DNA of 37,322 nucleotides from a virus: positions 9,947-47,268 of IMG/VR virus record IMGVR_UViG_3300001450_000022, one strand, 5' to 3'. The position numbers and the translations under genes were made by a program. Below the pieces are notes generated by a model. The model made no database searches. It had not been told where the DNA came from and saw only the letters and a list, made by a program, of their open reading frames with translations. Shown in pieces: positions 1 through 8,165 of the stretch; positions within the stretch are counted from its first letter, which is position 1, and each line of letters starts with the position of its first letter.

Positions 1-6
1 AGGGAA

Positions 7-297
7 ATGAACAGATGCGTGGATACGGATTCTTATATGTACATAGTCGTAGAAAAATCAATAAAAAAAATATATAAGGATTATTTTCCTGGTAAAAAAA
101 TAACAACGCTCAACTGGGCGTTTTCAAACCTAGTAAAACTTCAGCACGAGTTCCCTAGGAATTGTCAGTTTGTATTTACCGAAAATAGAGAGCAAAGTGA
201 ATTAATAATTCCAAAATTATTGGCGTTAGGTAAAGAGCTTTGGGAAACAGATATTCAATATTATATAGATTGTCAAGATGTCTTGGGAGAAAGGTAA
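7..297 (+). CDS. Hypothetical protein upstream of terminase, possibly 5'-truncated
   Basis: I do not recognise this protein of at least 96 residues. The first ATG is at base 7, but the frame is open to base 1 (codons AGG, GAA), so the true start may lie outside the window. It has no signal peptide, membrane segment or obvious motif; the composition is mixed, with aromatic residues spread throughout. It ends 20 bases inside the terminase gene, so the two are probably translationally coupled. A gene directly before the large terminase is often the small terminase subunit, but I see no DNA-binding helix-turn-helix here and do not assign that role. Confidence 0.6.
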   Translation: MNRCVDTDSYMYIVVEKSIKKIYKDYFPGKKITTLNWAFSNLVKLQHEFPRNCQFVFTENREQSELIIPKLLALGKELWETDIQYYIDCQDVLGER

Positions 298-2131
298 TCA
301 AAAGCCTCTTAAAAAAGAGGATGTAAATAAACAAGTCTTAGAACTCGAGGGATACCTTGATGATAATAAGGCTAAATATTGGTTGTACAAATTTCTAAAA
401 GAGAATATAACATTCACTACTGAGCTTTTAACAGGCATAGAACTGTTTCCATTTCAACACATGGCAGTTAAGGCTATGATGGAGAACGACTACTTCCTAG
501 GCATATGGTCTCGTGGTATGTCAAAATCCTTTTCTACGGGTATTTTCGCCCTTCTAGACGCATCTCTGAATCAAGGCGTGCACATAGGAATCATATCCAA
601 GTCTTTTAGGCAGTCTAAAATGATTTTTAGAAAGATTGAAGATATAGCTGCAGATAAAAAAGCAGAGCTGTTTCAACAGTGTATAGGTAAGGTTACTAAA
701 TCTAATGATGAATGGTCTATGCAAATAGGTAAGAGTCGTATTACTGCCTTGCCTCTTGGTGATGGTGAAAAACTTCGTGGTTTTCGTTTCCAAAGAATTA
801 TTGTTGATGAGTTACTTTTGATGCCAGAGAAAATTTATAACGAGGTTATCATGCCATTCTTGGCTGTTGTGGAAAACCCAACAGAAAGACAAAAAATAAG
901 AGATGCTGAAGATCAAATGATTAAGGCTGGTAAAATGAATGAAGAAGAAAGGACTGAATGGCCAAGTAATAAAATGATAGGGCTTTCATCTGCATCTTAC
1001 AAATTCGAGTATCTCTACAAACTTTATCAAGCTTATGAGAATATGATTTTTAATCCAGGAGCAAAGAATCAAGGTAGGAGATGTATAATGCAGTTTTCTT
1101 ATGATGCAGCTCCGAAAGCTTTGTATGACGAAAATTTAATTACACAAGCTAAAGGTTCAATGAGTCAATCTCAGATTGATAGGGAGTTTAACGCTATATT
1201 TACTGATGATAGCGCTGGTTATTTTAAAATTAGTAAAATGACTGATTGCACTATTGTTGATGGAGAATCTCCAGCTGTAGAGGTTGCTGGCGATCCAGAT
1301 GCAGAATACATTATGGCATTTGACCCTTCTTGGTCTGAATCTGAAACCTCTGATGATTTTGCCATACAGGTAATAAAATTAATGCCAGAGCAGAAGAAAG
1401 GTGTAGTTGTGCACAGTTACGCTTTACCAGGAACCAATTTAAAGAAACACATAATATATTTTAAATATTTAATAGATCACTTTAATATAATAATGGTGGT
1501 AGGAGACTACAATGGTGGAGTGCAGTTCTTGAACTCATGTAACGAAAGCGACATATTTAAAAGAGATAAATTAAACATAGGTTGTTTTGATGCTGATTTC
1601 ATACACCCACAGAATTATACAGCTGATTTAAAAGAGGCTAGAAGACAATACAATAGATCTAGCAATGTTATATGTAACTTGAGAAAGCCTACGTCTCAGT
1701 GGATAAGAACTTCAAATGAAATGCTACAAACATCGTTTGATAGAAAAAAACTTTATTTTGCTGCAACAGCTATGGACGACAATTACTCACTACAAAAATC
1801 AAAAAAAATACCAATAAAAGATTTAAAGTTTTCTAAGTATGAAGATGAAAAAAATGTTGGCGCCAAGATGATTGAATTTATAGAGCATCAGAAAGATATG
1901 CTAGACTTAACAAAAGCAGAATGTGCACTTGTGCAAGTATCAACCTCTGCTGGAGGCACACAAAGTTTTGACCTACCTCCAAATTTAAAAAGGCAAAAAG
2001 GCGCAGATAGACCAAGAAAGGATTCTTATTCCGCTATAATACTGGGAAACTGGGGAATGCACATATATTATGACATGATGAACATCCCAAAAGAAAGTAA
2101 TGTTGGGTTTACTCCAATGTTTATTAATTAA
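278..2131 (+). CDS. Terminase large subunit
   Basis: This is the ATP-driven DNA packaging motor and headful nuclease that docks on the portal. The N-terminal ATPase has a Walker A-like loop SRGMSKS at residues 78-84 (a deviant form common in phage terminases), a Walker B with catalytic acid IIVDE at 174-178, and a coupling-motif-like SSAS at about 237-240. The C-terminal RNase H-like nuclease shows acidic positions in IMAFDPSW (D349) and VVGDYNGG (D410), plus a late aspartate in RKDSYSAIILGNW near the C-terminus. The length of 617 residues is normal for the family. The start overlaps the upstream gene by 20 bases. The portal follows after 51 bases, the usual packaging order. Confidence 0.95.
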   Translation: MSWEKGNQKPLKKEDVNKQVLELEGYLDDNKAKYWLYKFLKENITFTTELLTGIELFPFQHMAVKAMMENDYFLGIWSRGMSKSFSTGIFALLDASLNQGVHIGIISKSFRQSKMIFRKIEDIAADKKAELFQQCIGKVTKSNDEWSMQIGKSRITALPLGDGEKLRGFRFQRIIVDELLLMPEKIYNEVIMPFLAVVENPTERQKIRDAEDQMIKAGKMNEEERTEWPSNKMIGLSSASYKFEYLYKLYQAYENMIFNPGAKNQGRRCIMQFSYDAAPKALYDENLITQAKGSMSQSQIDREFNAIFTDDSAGYFKISKMTDCTIVDGESPAVEVAGDPDAEYIMAFDPSWSESETSDDFAIQVIKLMPEQKKGVVVHSYALPGTNLKKHIIYFKYLIDHFNIIMVVGDYNGGVQFLNSCNESDIFKRDKLNIGCFDADFIHPQNYTADLKEARRQYNRSSNVICNLRKPTSQWIRTSNEMLQTSFDRKKLYFAATAMDDNYSLQKSKKIPIKDLKFSKYEDEKNVGAKMIEFIEHQKDMLDLTKAECALVQVSTSAGGTQSFDLPPNLKRQKGADRPRKDSYSAIILGNWGMHIYYDMMNIPKESNVGFTPMFIN

Positions 2132-2137
2132 AGTTGT

Positions 2138-2156
2138 CAAAGTTACTTTAACTTTG
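2138..2156. repeat. Inverted repeat before the portal gene
   Basis: Perfect 7-base arms, CAAAGTT (2138-2144) and AACTTTG (2150-2156), are separated by ACTTT in the short gap between terminase and portal. The last base of the right arm is the first base of the GTGTAAA element. It has no T-tract, so it is not a good terminator; an operator or mRNA hairpin is possible. Confidence 0.45.
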
Positions 2157-2162
2157 TGTAAA
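2156..2162 (+). promoter_or_regulatory. GTGTAAA element before the portal gene
   Basis: GTGTAAA lies 20 bases before the portal ATG, in a 51-base intergenic gap, and is followed six bases later by TATAAT. The same heptamer recurs just upstream of several other starts in this window, which is why I read it as a promoter element rather than chance. No -35 hexamer is shared between the copies. Confidence 0.5.
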
Positions 2163-2182
2163 GAACTTTATAATAAAACTAT

Positions 2183-4141
2183 ATGGCTAGAAAATATACA
2201 AAAAAATCAAACTACTGGGAGAAATTCAATAAGCAAGCACCTCAAATATCCCAAGCGCAAGAGAATGTTGAACCAGCTGCAATGGGTGAGTCTTATTTTG
2301 TTTCAGAAGCGTCTTATAATAGAAGTGGTGGATCTGGTGGGTCCACAAGCACAAGGATAAACAGATCTGCAGTAGCAAATACTGCTAATAAATTTAGTCA
2401 AATAAGAGGTGGTTTGTTGCCTTATGAGCTTTCAACTGACGGGGTTAATGTTAGAGATGCAATCGAACTTTGCCAAAAAGCTTATGCCAATGTTCCTATT
2501 TTTAGAAATACCATAGATATGATGTCTGAGTTTGCAAATTCAGAATTATATTTAGAAGGTGGCAACGCTAGCTCTAGACACTTTTTTGATAAACTTTTTG
2601 ATAGAATTAAAATATGGGATCTAAAAGATCAATACTTCAGAGAGTATTACAGGAGTGGTAATATATTTTTGTATCGTATAGATGGAGAATTTAAACTAGA
2701 AGATTTTAAGAAAATATCTAAAACAGTGTCCGAGTTACCTGCTAAAAACAAATTCCCTTTAAAATACATACTGCTTAACCCTTTTGAAATTGTAGCCAAA
2801 AGAAGCACGGTTTTTAGTACAAAAGATGGAGCTTACGCAAAAATACTTTCTGAATTCGATATGGAAAGATTAGCTAATCCTAAGAATGATTACGACAAAG
2901 AAGTATTTGATGCGCTAGAACCAGAAACCAAAAAACTAATTAAAGAAGGAGCGTATTTCAAAGATGGTTTAAAAATTAATTTAGAAAACGAAAGAATAGC
3001 CTATAGTTTTTACAAGAAGCAAGATTACGAGCCATTCGCAATACCTTTTGGATACCCAGTCTTAGAAGACATAAACGCCAAAATGGAAATGAAGAAAATG
3101 GACCAAGCAATCATGAGAACTGTAGAGAATGTGATCCTTATGATAACTATGGGCACAGATCCAGAAAAGGGAGGCATAAATCACAACAACGTCAAAGCTA
3201 TGCAAACTTTGTTTCAAAATGAATCAGTAGGACGCGTACTTGTTTCTGACTACACAACAAAAGCTGATTTCGTTATTCCAGACATTAACAAGGTAGTTGG
3301 AGCTCAAAAATATGAGGTAATCAATAAAGATATTAAAGAAGGTTTGCAAAACATTATCCTTAACGATGACAAATATAATGGAGCACAAATAAAAGCTAGA
3401 GTTTTCTTAGACAGGTTAAAAGAAGCTAGAGAGGCATTTATCAATGATTTCTTACAGCCAGAAATAAGAAGGATAGCAAAAGATTTAGGTTTCAGATCAT
3501 ACCCAACTGTAAAATTTAAAGATATTGATCTAAGGGATGAAGTCCAATTGATGAGAGTGGCTACAAGATTAATGGAACTGGGTATATTAACAGCAGAGCA
3601 AGGTATGGAAATCATGCAAACTGGAAGGTTCCCTGGATCTGATGAATTAGATAAAGCTCAAGGAAAATTTGTAGAGCAAAGGAAGAAAGGATATTTTAAT
3701 CCAATAGTTGGTGGTATACCAATGATTGAAGACGAAGACCCGAATCCAAGTGAACCAGTCGATGAACAAAAAGTACCTGGACAGCCAGGAAGACCAATGG
3801 ATACAACCGAGGCACACGGCACTCTTTCTAGGGATGCTATACAAACCACAATATACGAAGTAGAAGCTTTGCACTCATTAGCCAGCAAAGAAATGCGTGA
3901 AAAACTAAACAAAAAAAGGTTAAATAAACAGCAAAAAGAAATGCTGGACAAACTATGCGAATCAGTGGTCTGCAGTAGCGAAAAAGAAAATTGGACAAGT
4001 ATGATGATTTCTTGTGTAAATGACTTTAGTAATATAGAGAAACTAAATATTTTAAATGAAATTTATGACGTTTCAGATTCTCATCAACTAGAAATTTATC
4101 CATCAGCAATTTTATACCATTCAAATGAAAAAAATCAATAA
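2183..4141 (+). CDS. Portal protein
   Basis: This forms the dodecameric ring at the capsid vertex through which DNA is packaged and to which connectors bind. The 652-residue protein follows the terminase and has a typical portal layout. An N-terminal region includes TIDMMSEFANSELYL and an aromatic stretch REYYRSGNIFLYRIDGE. A central segment runs KMEMKKMDQAIMRTVENVIL. A long helical stem/clip region includes LNDDKYNGAQIKARVFLDRL, a pattern I associate with phage portals that bind linear epitopes. The C-terminal 120 residues are charged and probably form a crown. The start context is ATGGC, preceded by a GTGTAAA element. The 3' end overlaps the next gene by 17 bases. Confidence 0.88.
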   Translation: MARKYTKKSNYWEKFNKQAPQISQAQENVEPAAMGESYFVSEASYNRSGGSGGSTSTRINRSAVANTANKFSQIRGGLLPYELSTDGVNVRDAIELCQKAYANVPIFRNTIDMMSEFANSELYLEGGNASSRHFFDKLFDRIKIWDLKDQYFREYYRSGNIFLYRIDGEFKLEDFKKISKTVSELPAKNKFPLKYILLNPFEIVAKRSTVFSTKDGAYAKILSEFDMERLANPKNDYDKEVFDALEPETKKLIKEGAYFKDGLKINLENERIAYSFYKKQDYEPFAIPFGYPVLEDINAKMEMKKMDQAIMRTVENVILMITMGTDPEKGGINHNNVKAMQTLFQNESVGRVLVSDYTTKADFVIPDINKVVGAQKYEVINKDIKEGLQNIILNDDKYNGAQIKARVFLDRLKEAREAFINDFLQPEIRRIAKDLGFRSYPTVKFKDIDLRDEVQLMRVATRLMELGILTAEQGMEIMQTGRFPGSDELDKAQGKFVEQRKKGYFNPIVGGIPMIEDEDPNPSEPVDEQKVPGQPGRPMDTTEAHGTLSRDAIQTTIYEVEALHSLASKEMREKLNKKRLNKQQKEMLDKLCESVVCSSEKENWTSMMISCVNDFSNIEKLNILNEIYDVSDSHQLEIYPSAILYHSNEKNQ

Positions 4142-4688
4142 TCCATTACAAGCAAACGTCGATCGATCAAACGGAGACATCGAAATTTCTATAGCTAAAA
4201 AATATTCTGAAAAAGAAGAAGCTACATATAAGTCATTTATGTCGGTTTGCGCAATGCAAGATAAAGATTTAGTTGACACTTCTGCGATGGACGATGATCA
4301 AACAATGAAAGCGTGTGGCATGCAATACGATAAAATGAGAGCCATGATAAATGAAGTTGGTAAAGGAGGTTTAACCGATAAACAAAAAAAATTACCCCCA
4401 GCTCTTCAAAAAGCTATTTTAAATAAAATGAAAAAGGATGGCAAAATCTCCAAGGAAGAAGAAGAAGCGGAGGCAAAATTACTTTCAAAGGATGATCAAT
4501 CTAAAAAAGAAGTCGGACCAGAAGGCGAAATGAAGGTTGTCGAAAATCCAAAAGAACCAAAAGTTTCTAAGGCCGCACACGAACTGCCAGCAGATGCTAA
4601 AAAAAAGCTAGCTAAAATAGCAAGCGAATTAGATAGTGCCGTAAAAATGCACACAAGCCAAGCAGAACGTCTCAGAGATATGCTGTAA
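4125..4688 (+). CDS. Small charged phage protein between portal and protease
   Basis: The function is unknown. The protein has 187 residues and is very rich in lysine and glutamate. It has an N-terminal region with a conserved-looking CAMQDKD...CGMQYDKMRAM stretch, the segment LPPALQKAILNKMKKDGK in the middle, and a predicted coiled-coil tail ending SQAERLRDML. The start overlaps the portal gene by 17 bases and the stop lies two bases before the protease start, so it is part of the packaging/head operon. Its position suggests a head-assembly accessory, but no domain supports a specific role. Confidence 0.75.
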   Translation: MKKINNPLQANVDRSNGDIEISIAKKYSEKEEATYKSFMSVCAMQDKDLVDTSAMDDDQTMKACGMQYDKMRAMINEVGKGGLTDKQKKLPPALQKAILNKMKKDGKISKEEEEAEAKLLSKDDQSKKEVGPEGEMKVVENPKEPKVSKAAHELPADAKKKLAKIASELDSAVKMHTSQAERLRDML

Positions 4689-4690
4689 AA

Positions 4691-6238
4691 ATGCCTGACT
4701 ATAAATACACAACTGCTTTTGATTTTGAAGTTAAGGCCTGCAGAGAAATTGCAGGCATTGACATTTCTAAGGCTAATATAGCAAATCTAAAATCATTAAT
4801 ACCCACAAACGTCGATTTAGATAAAAATATCGATCTAATGGGAGTTGCATTTAACGCTGCAGTTGTTAACGAATTTAATAAAAATGGAGATGGCATTAGC
4901 ACAAAAACAGCTATCGATTCTGTACAACAATTTGTACATAAACCCACAAACATAGAACACAATAAGAAAAAAATTGTAGGTCATATAGTCAATGCTGGCT
5001 TCAGTGATTATTCTGATAGTTCAATCATTGTTAATGTAGACGAGAATGAAACAAACCCTTTTAACATAGCTTTAGGTGCAGTTGTATATAAAACTGTTGA
5101 TAAGGAATTTTTTGAAACTTTAGAAAAAAGTACAGACCCAAAAAACAAATTGCACAACGCTGTTTCTGCTAGTTGGGAAGTCGGATTTAGTGATTATAAA
5201 ATTGCTGTAGGTAGTAAAAATTTAAAAGAAGCAGAAATAATTTCAGACCCAAATCAAATAATGGAAATGAAAGCTAGACTAAAAGCTTTCGGTGGGAAAG
5301 GAACCATGGATGACGGAACTCCTTTGTATAGATTAATTGTCGGCAATGTATACCCCTTAGGTATAGGTTTTACAATGAAACCAGCCGCAAATGTAAAGGG
5401 AGTAATATCAAATCAGAGAGAAAATTTAGAAGAAAAAAAAGAAGAAACTAAAGCTATAGTCTTGAATGAAAATGTGGAGCAAAGCAAGCAGTTAGAAAAA
5501 ATAGCTGCCAAAATTTCACAAAATTTAAAAAAGACTGTAAACAATAACAATATTATGGACATAGAAAACCTATTATCAGAACTCAAGAGCGATCTTCAAG
5601 AGAAGAAATTTTCTCAAGAAGCTATCGCAGGCATGACATCAACTTTTGCTGATGCCATTAAAACCAAAGACGAAGAGTACAAAACTTCTCTTGAGGCTGC
5701 GGAAACTGAGAAGGCCGACATCGCAAAAGCGAACGAAGATCTTAAGAGTTCTGTAGAATCAATTAAAGAAGAGTTAAAAGCTGCTCAAGAACGCATTACA
5801 GAGTTTGAACAAGCTAAAGCTGCTGAAGAAGCAGTCGCTTCATTTAACTCCCGTATGGAAGAAATTGATTCAATTTACGATTTAGAAGAAAGTGATTCTT
5901 CATTCATAGCTGAAAAATTAAAAGGTCTCGACCAATCAGAAGAAGCATTTGCTTCTCTTAAGTCAGAGCTAGAAGTTTTTTGGTCATCAAAGAATAAAGA
6001 AGCTAAAGCAAAATTCGAAAGTGAAATTCAAGCTCGCGTAGACGAAGAAGTTACTAAACGCCTTAGTGGTGCAGAAGTAGCAGAAGCTTCAGAAGACGCA
6101 GATTTGGAAGACGCTTTAGACAATGCAGAAGCAACTACTTCTGAAATCCCAAACAATAACGAAGCACAAGCTTCATCTAATCAAACTTTAAAAGAAAAAT
6201 TTGCAGCTGCATTCAGCCGTGAAAACATCTTAAAATAA
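4691..6238 (+). CDS. Prohead maturation protease fused to scaffold-like domain
   Basis: Likely the capsid maturation protease with the scaffold as its C-terminal half. Residues 1-250 look like the HK97/U35-type herpesvirus-fold protease: candidate histidines at 83 and 90 (in FVHKPTNIEHNKKKIVGH) and a candidate nucleophile serine at 159 or 161 (in AVSASWEVGF), about 70 residues later as expected. Residues 250-288 are a charged, asparagine-rich linker. Residues 289-515 are a long acidic coiled coil rich in Glu, Lys and Ala, typical of scaffold. All four arginines before residue 289 use AGA and all five after it use CGC or CGT, suggesting that the C-terminal half is also made separately from Met289. 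The gene sits between portal and capsid genes, as expected. The protease assignment rests on motif reading only. Confidence 0.75.
   Translation: MPDYKYTTAFDFEVKACREIAGIDISKANIANLKSLIPTNVDLDKNIDLMGVAFNAAVVNEFNKNGDGISTKTAIDSVQQFVHKPTNIEHNKKKIVGHIVNAGFSDYSDSSIIVNVDENETNPFNIALGAVVYKTVDKEFFETLEKSTDPKNKLHNAVSASWEVGFSDYKIAVGSKNLKEAEIISDPNQIMEMKARLKAFGGKGTMDDGTPLYRLIVGNVYPLGIGFTMKPAANVKGVISNQRENLEEKKEETKAIVLNENVEQSKQLEKIAAKISQNLKKTVNNNNIMDIENLLSELKSDLQEKKFSQEAIAGMTSTFADAIKTKDEEYKTSLEAAETEKADIAKANEDLKSSVESIKEELKAAQERITEFEQAKAAEEAVASFNSRMEEIDSIYDLEESDSSFIAEKLKGLDQSEEAFASLKSELEVFWSSKNKEAKAKFESEIQARVDEEVTKRLSGAEVAEASEDADLEDALDNAEATTSEIPNNNEAQASSNQTLKEKFAAAFSRENILK
5535..5541 (+). promoter_or_regulatory. 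CTGTAAA element before internal scaffold start
   Basis: CTGTAAA, one base from the GTGTAAA consensus, lies 13 bases before the in-frame internal ATG at 5555, inside the asparagine-rich linker of the protease gene. The context resembles other GTGTAAA-to-ATGG arrangements in the window. Confidence 0.35.
5555..6238 (+). CDS. Nested scaffold protein (internal start in protease gene)
   Basis: An in-frame ATG at codon 289 of the protease gene would produce a 227-residue, almost purely coiled-coil scaffold protein that guides capsid shell assembly and is later removed by the protease. The evidence is a CTGTAAA element 13 bases upstream, an ATGG start context, an A/T-rich leader, and an abrupt change from AGA to CGC/CGT arginine codons at this point. 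The latter style continues in the major capsid gene, as expected for highly expressed genes. Lambda C/Nu3 is the precedent for a scaffold nested in the protease gene. It could instead simply be the scaffold domain of one fused polypeptide. Confidence 0.5.
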   Translation: MDIENLLSELKSDLQEKKFSQEAIAGMTSTFADAIKTKDEEYKTSLEAAETEKADIAKANEDLKSSVESIKEELKAAQERITEFEQAKAAEEAVASFNSRMEEIDSIYDLEESDSSFIAEKLKGLDQSEEAFASLKSELEVFWSSKNKEAKAKFESEIQARVDEEVTKRLSGAEVAEASEDADLEDALDNAEATTSEIPNNNEAQASSNQTLKEKFAAAFSRENILK

Positions 6239-6258
6239 CAAAATAATTAAAATTTATT

Positions 6259-6903
6259 ATGGCACTTAGATTATTACCATTCAGACAATATGACGAAAAC
6301 GACGTAGTTAACCTATTCGCTTTCGATCCAGCCGTTGCCCTCGACGCTACTACAGACGACGGGCAGGCTTCGCAAGGTAGTATCGTGAAAGTATCAAAAG
6401 GCAATTTCAATGAAGATCTTATTACATATGGCTCAAACAGCTATCTTGGTAAGACTGATTACCCTTTTGTTGGTTCCGATATGTATCCTACTCAATCATC
6501 ATTACTTATTACAGGTTGTGGAGTAAGTGATTCCAAAGGATCAGTCCTTGGTGTTACTCTTAACCAAACTGCTAAGAATGACGAAAACGGAGAGAAATTA
6601 CTCTATAACGTAACTAAGAAAGAAGAGCTTCAAGCTGTTCTTCCTGGACAAACAGTTCCTGTAGCAACTAAAGGTATCTTTACTTTTGGTGGAGGCGCTT
6701 TTGACCAGACTAACACATCTTTCGTAGTTGGAGCTGGTGTCGGAACCGCAGCAAATGGTCAAATCACTGGTTTGACACTTGGTGTTACTGGTCAAGACAA
6801 TACTGATCGAGTGATCGGAATGGTTCTTGGAACTGGATCTAGAGTTTCTCGTGGAACTACAGACCAATTTGCTGGTAAATACGTCGTCGTTAAACTTGGA
6901 TAA
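6259..6903 (+). CDS. Putative head decoration/stabilisation protein
   Basis: This 214-residue protein is encoded between the scaffold and the major capsid gene, where phages often carry a decoration or cement protein. It is rich in Gly, Thr, Val and Asn with an alternating hydrophobic pattern suggesting beta structure, for example VLPGQTVPVATKGIFTF at about 129-145 and a glycine-rich second half. It has no signal peptide, coiled coil or enzyme motif. The start is ATGGC, 20 bases after the upstream stop. The role is inferred from position and composition; I cannot identify the family. Confidence 0.6.
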   Translation: MALRLLPFRQYDENDVVNLFAFDPAVALDATTDDGQASQGSIVKVSKGNFNEDLITYGSNSYLGKTDYPFVGSDMYPTQSSLLITGCGVSDSKGSVLGVTLNQTAKNDENGEKLLYNVTKKEELQAVLPGQTVPVATKGIFTFGGGAFDQTNTSFVVGAGVGTAANGQITGLTLGVTGQDNTDRVIGMVLGTGSRVSRGTTDQFAGKYVVVKLG

Positions 6904-6923
6904 TTAAAAGAGAAAATTTATAT

Positions 6924-8078
6924 ATGAAAATTACTTTAAAAAACACTCCAGAACAAGTCGAGCTTATTAAAGCAATGGCTTCACGCAATCGTTCGGTTGC
7001 TTTCGAAGCTCAAACTGCTTTAGCTGAGTTTATCGGACCTGTATTAGCAGAGGTTGTAAATAATGCTCCCGCATTATCCAATCTTTTCACATCACTTCAG
7101 TACAATGCTGATGATAACCCTTCTATTCCATTAGATCTATATCACGATATTTCTGATGAGGATTACGTACAGGTTTATTCTCAATCACGTGCTGGTGGTT
7201 TGCCAACTTCAGAAGTTCTTCCAACATCTTCAGAGTTAAAACTTGCTACTTATTCACTTGATACAGCAGTTAGCTTCGATCGTCGCTATGCAGCTAAATC
7301 ACGTATGGATGTTGTCGCAAAAACAATGACTCGTGTTGCTCAAGAAATTCTTTTGAAACAAAACACAATTTCAGCTAACGTTATCATGAAAGCTGTTGCA
7401 AATGCAACAACTAACAGTGTAGCCCACATTGAGGAATCATCTGCAGTTAAACGTTTTGTTCTTGCAGACCTTAATCGTATGATTACCCGTTCTAAGAGAA
7501 TCGGAGCATCATTTGTTGGTGGTACTCCAGACGTACGCAGCGGTAAAGGTGTTACAGATATTATCTGTTCTCCAGAAATCGTTGAAGAGTTAAGAGCTAT
7601 TGCTTACAACCCGATTTCAACTAAAGCAGCTCCTATCGCTTCAGCTTTATTGACTTCTAACAATGCTCCAGACTTCATTGCAGAACAAGCATTTAATGCT
7701 GCTGGAGCTCCAGAGTTCTATGGCATTAATGTTATCGAGCTTAATGAAATGGGAGGTAGTGGACTTGGTTCAGCTTCACAAAAATTCAACAACATCTTCG
7801 TAGCAGAGCAAAGCGGAAACGTAGCTCTTGCTGGTGGTGGCTCAGGCGACCAAGCTGCTGCTGGTGATGATGAATTAGTTCTAGGTATCGACCGCTCACG
7901 CGAATCATTGATTCGTCCTGTAGCAGTTGACGCTGAAAACGGAGCAGAGTTCAACTTAATTGCTGATGATCAATATAGCATCCGTCAAAACAAAATTGGT
8001 TACTTCGGTTCACTCGAAGAAGGCCGTGTAGTTCTTGACAATCGTGCATTAATTGGTACGTTGGTTATGGGAGCCTAA
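6924..8078 (+). CDS. Major capsid protein
   Basis: Likely the HK97-fold major shell protein. The 384-residue product has a helical N-terminus (PEQVELIKAMASRNRSVAFE), a phage-capsid-like central part with VAKTMTRVAQEILLKQNTISA (helix) and DIICSPEIVEELRAIAYNP, and a beta-rich C-terminal part ending DNRALIGTLVMGA. Seventeen of its 19 arginine codons are CGC or CGT, although AGA prevails in most of the window, consistent with the most abundant phage product. It follows scaffold and decoration genes and is followed at once by the strongest terminator in the window. Confidence 0.87.
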   Translation: MKITLKNTPEQVELIKAMASRNRSVAFEAQTALAEFIGPVLAEVVNNAPALSNLFTSLQYNADDNPSIPLDLYHDISDEDYVQVYSQSRAGGLPTSEVLPTSSELKLATYSLDTAVSFDRRYAAKSRMDVVAKTMTRVAQEILLKQNTISANVIMKAVANATTNSVAHIEESSAVKRFVLADLNRMITRSKRIGASFVGGTPDVRSGKGVTDIICSPEIVEELRAIAYNPISTKAAPIASALLTSNNAPDFIAEQAFNAAGAPEFYGINVIELNEMGGSGLGSASQKFNNIFVAEQSGNVALAGGGSGDQAAAGDDELVLGIDRSRESLIRPVAVDAENGAEFNLIADDQYSIRQNKIGYFGSLEEGRVVLDNRALIGTLVMGA

Positions 8079-8104
8079 TAAAGCCTCATACAAGTTTAAA
8101 ATTT

Positions 8105-8135
8105 GGGTCACTCTTCGGAGTGGCCCTTTTTTTTT
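8105..8135 (+). terminator. Rho-independent terminator after the capsid gene
   Basis: A nine-pair stem (8105-8113 with 8118-8126, one T-G wobble) closes on a TTCG tetraloop flanked by C and G, the exceptionally stable cUUCGg type. Nine T residues (8127-8135) follow. It separates the capsid transcript from the next gene. Confidence 0.93.
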
Positions 8136-8141
8136 GAAAAA

Positions 8142-8148
8142 GTGTAAA
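8142..8148 (+). promoter_or_regulatory. GTGTAAA element after the capsid terminator
   Basis: GTGTAAA lies six bases after the terminator T-tract and 17 bases before the ATG at 8166. TATAAT follows six bases later, as before portal. Placement directly after a strong terminator argues for a new transcription start here. Confidence 0.55.
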
Positions 8149-8165
8149 TAAAGTTATAATAACTT

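Noticed and set aside
4014-4020. GTGTAAA inside the portal gene
   Set aside because: It is over 100 bases from the next start and encodes ordinary residues. Other in-gene copies (8680, 16056, and 11613 on the minus strand) are likewise at the level expected by chance.
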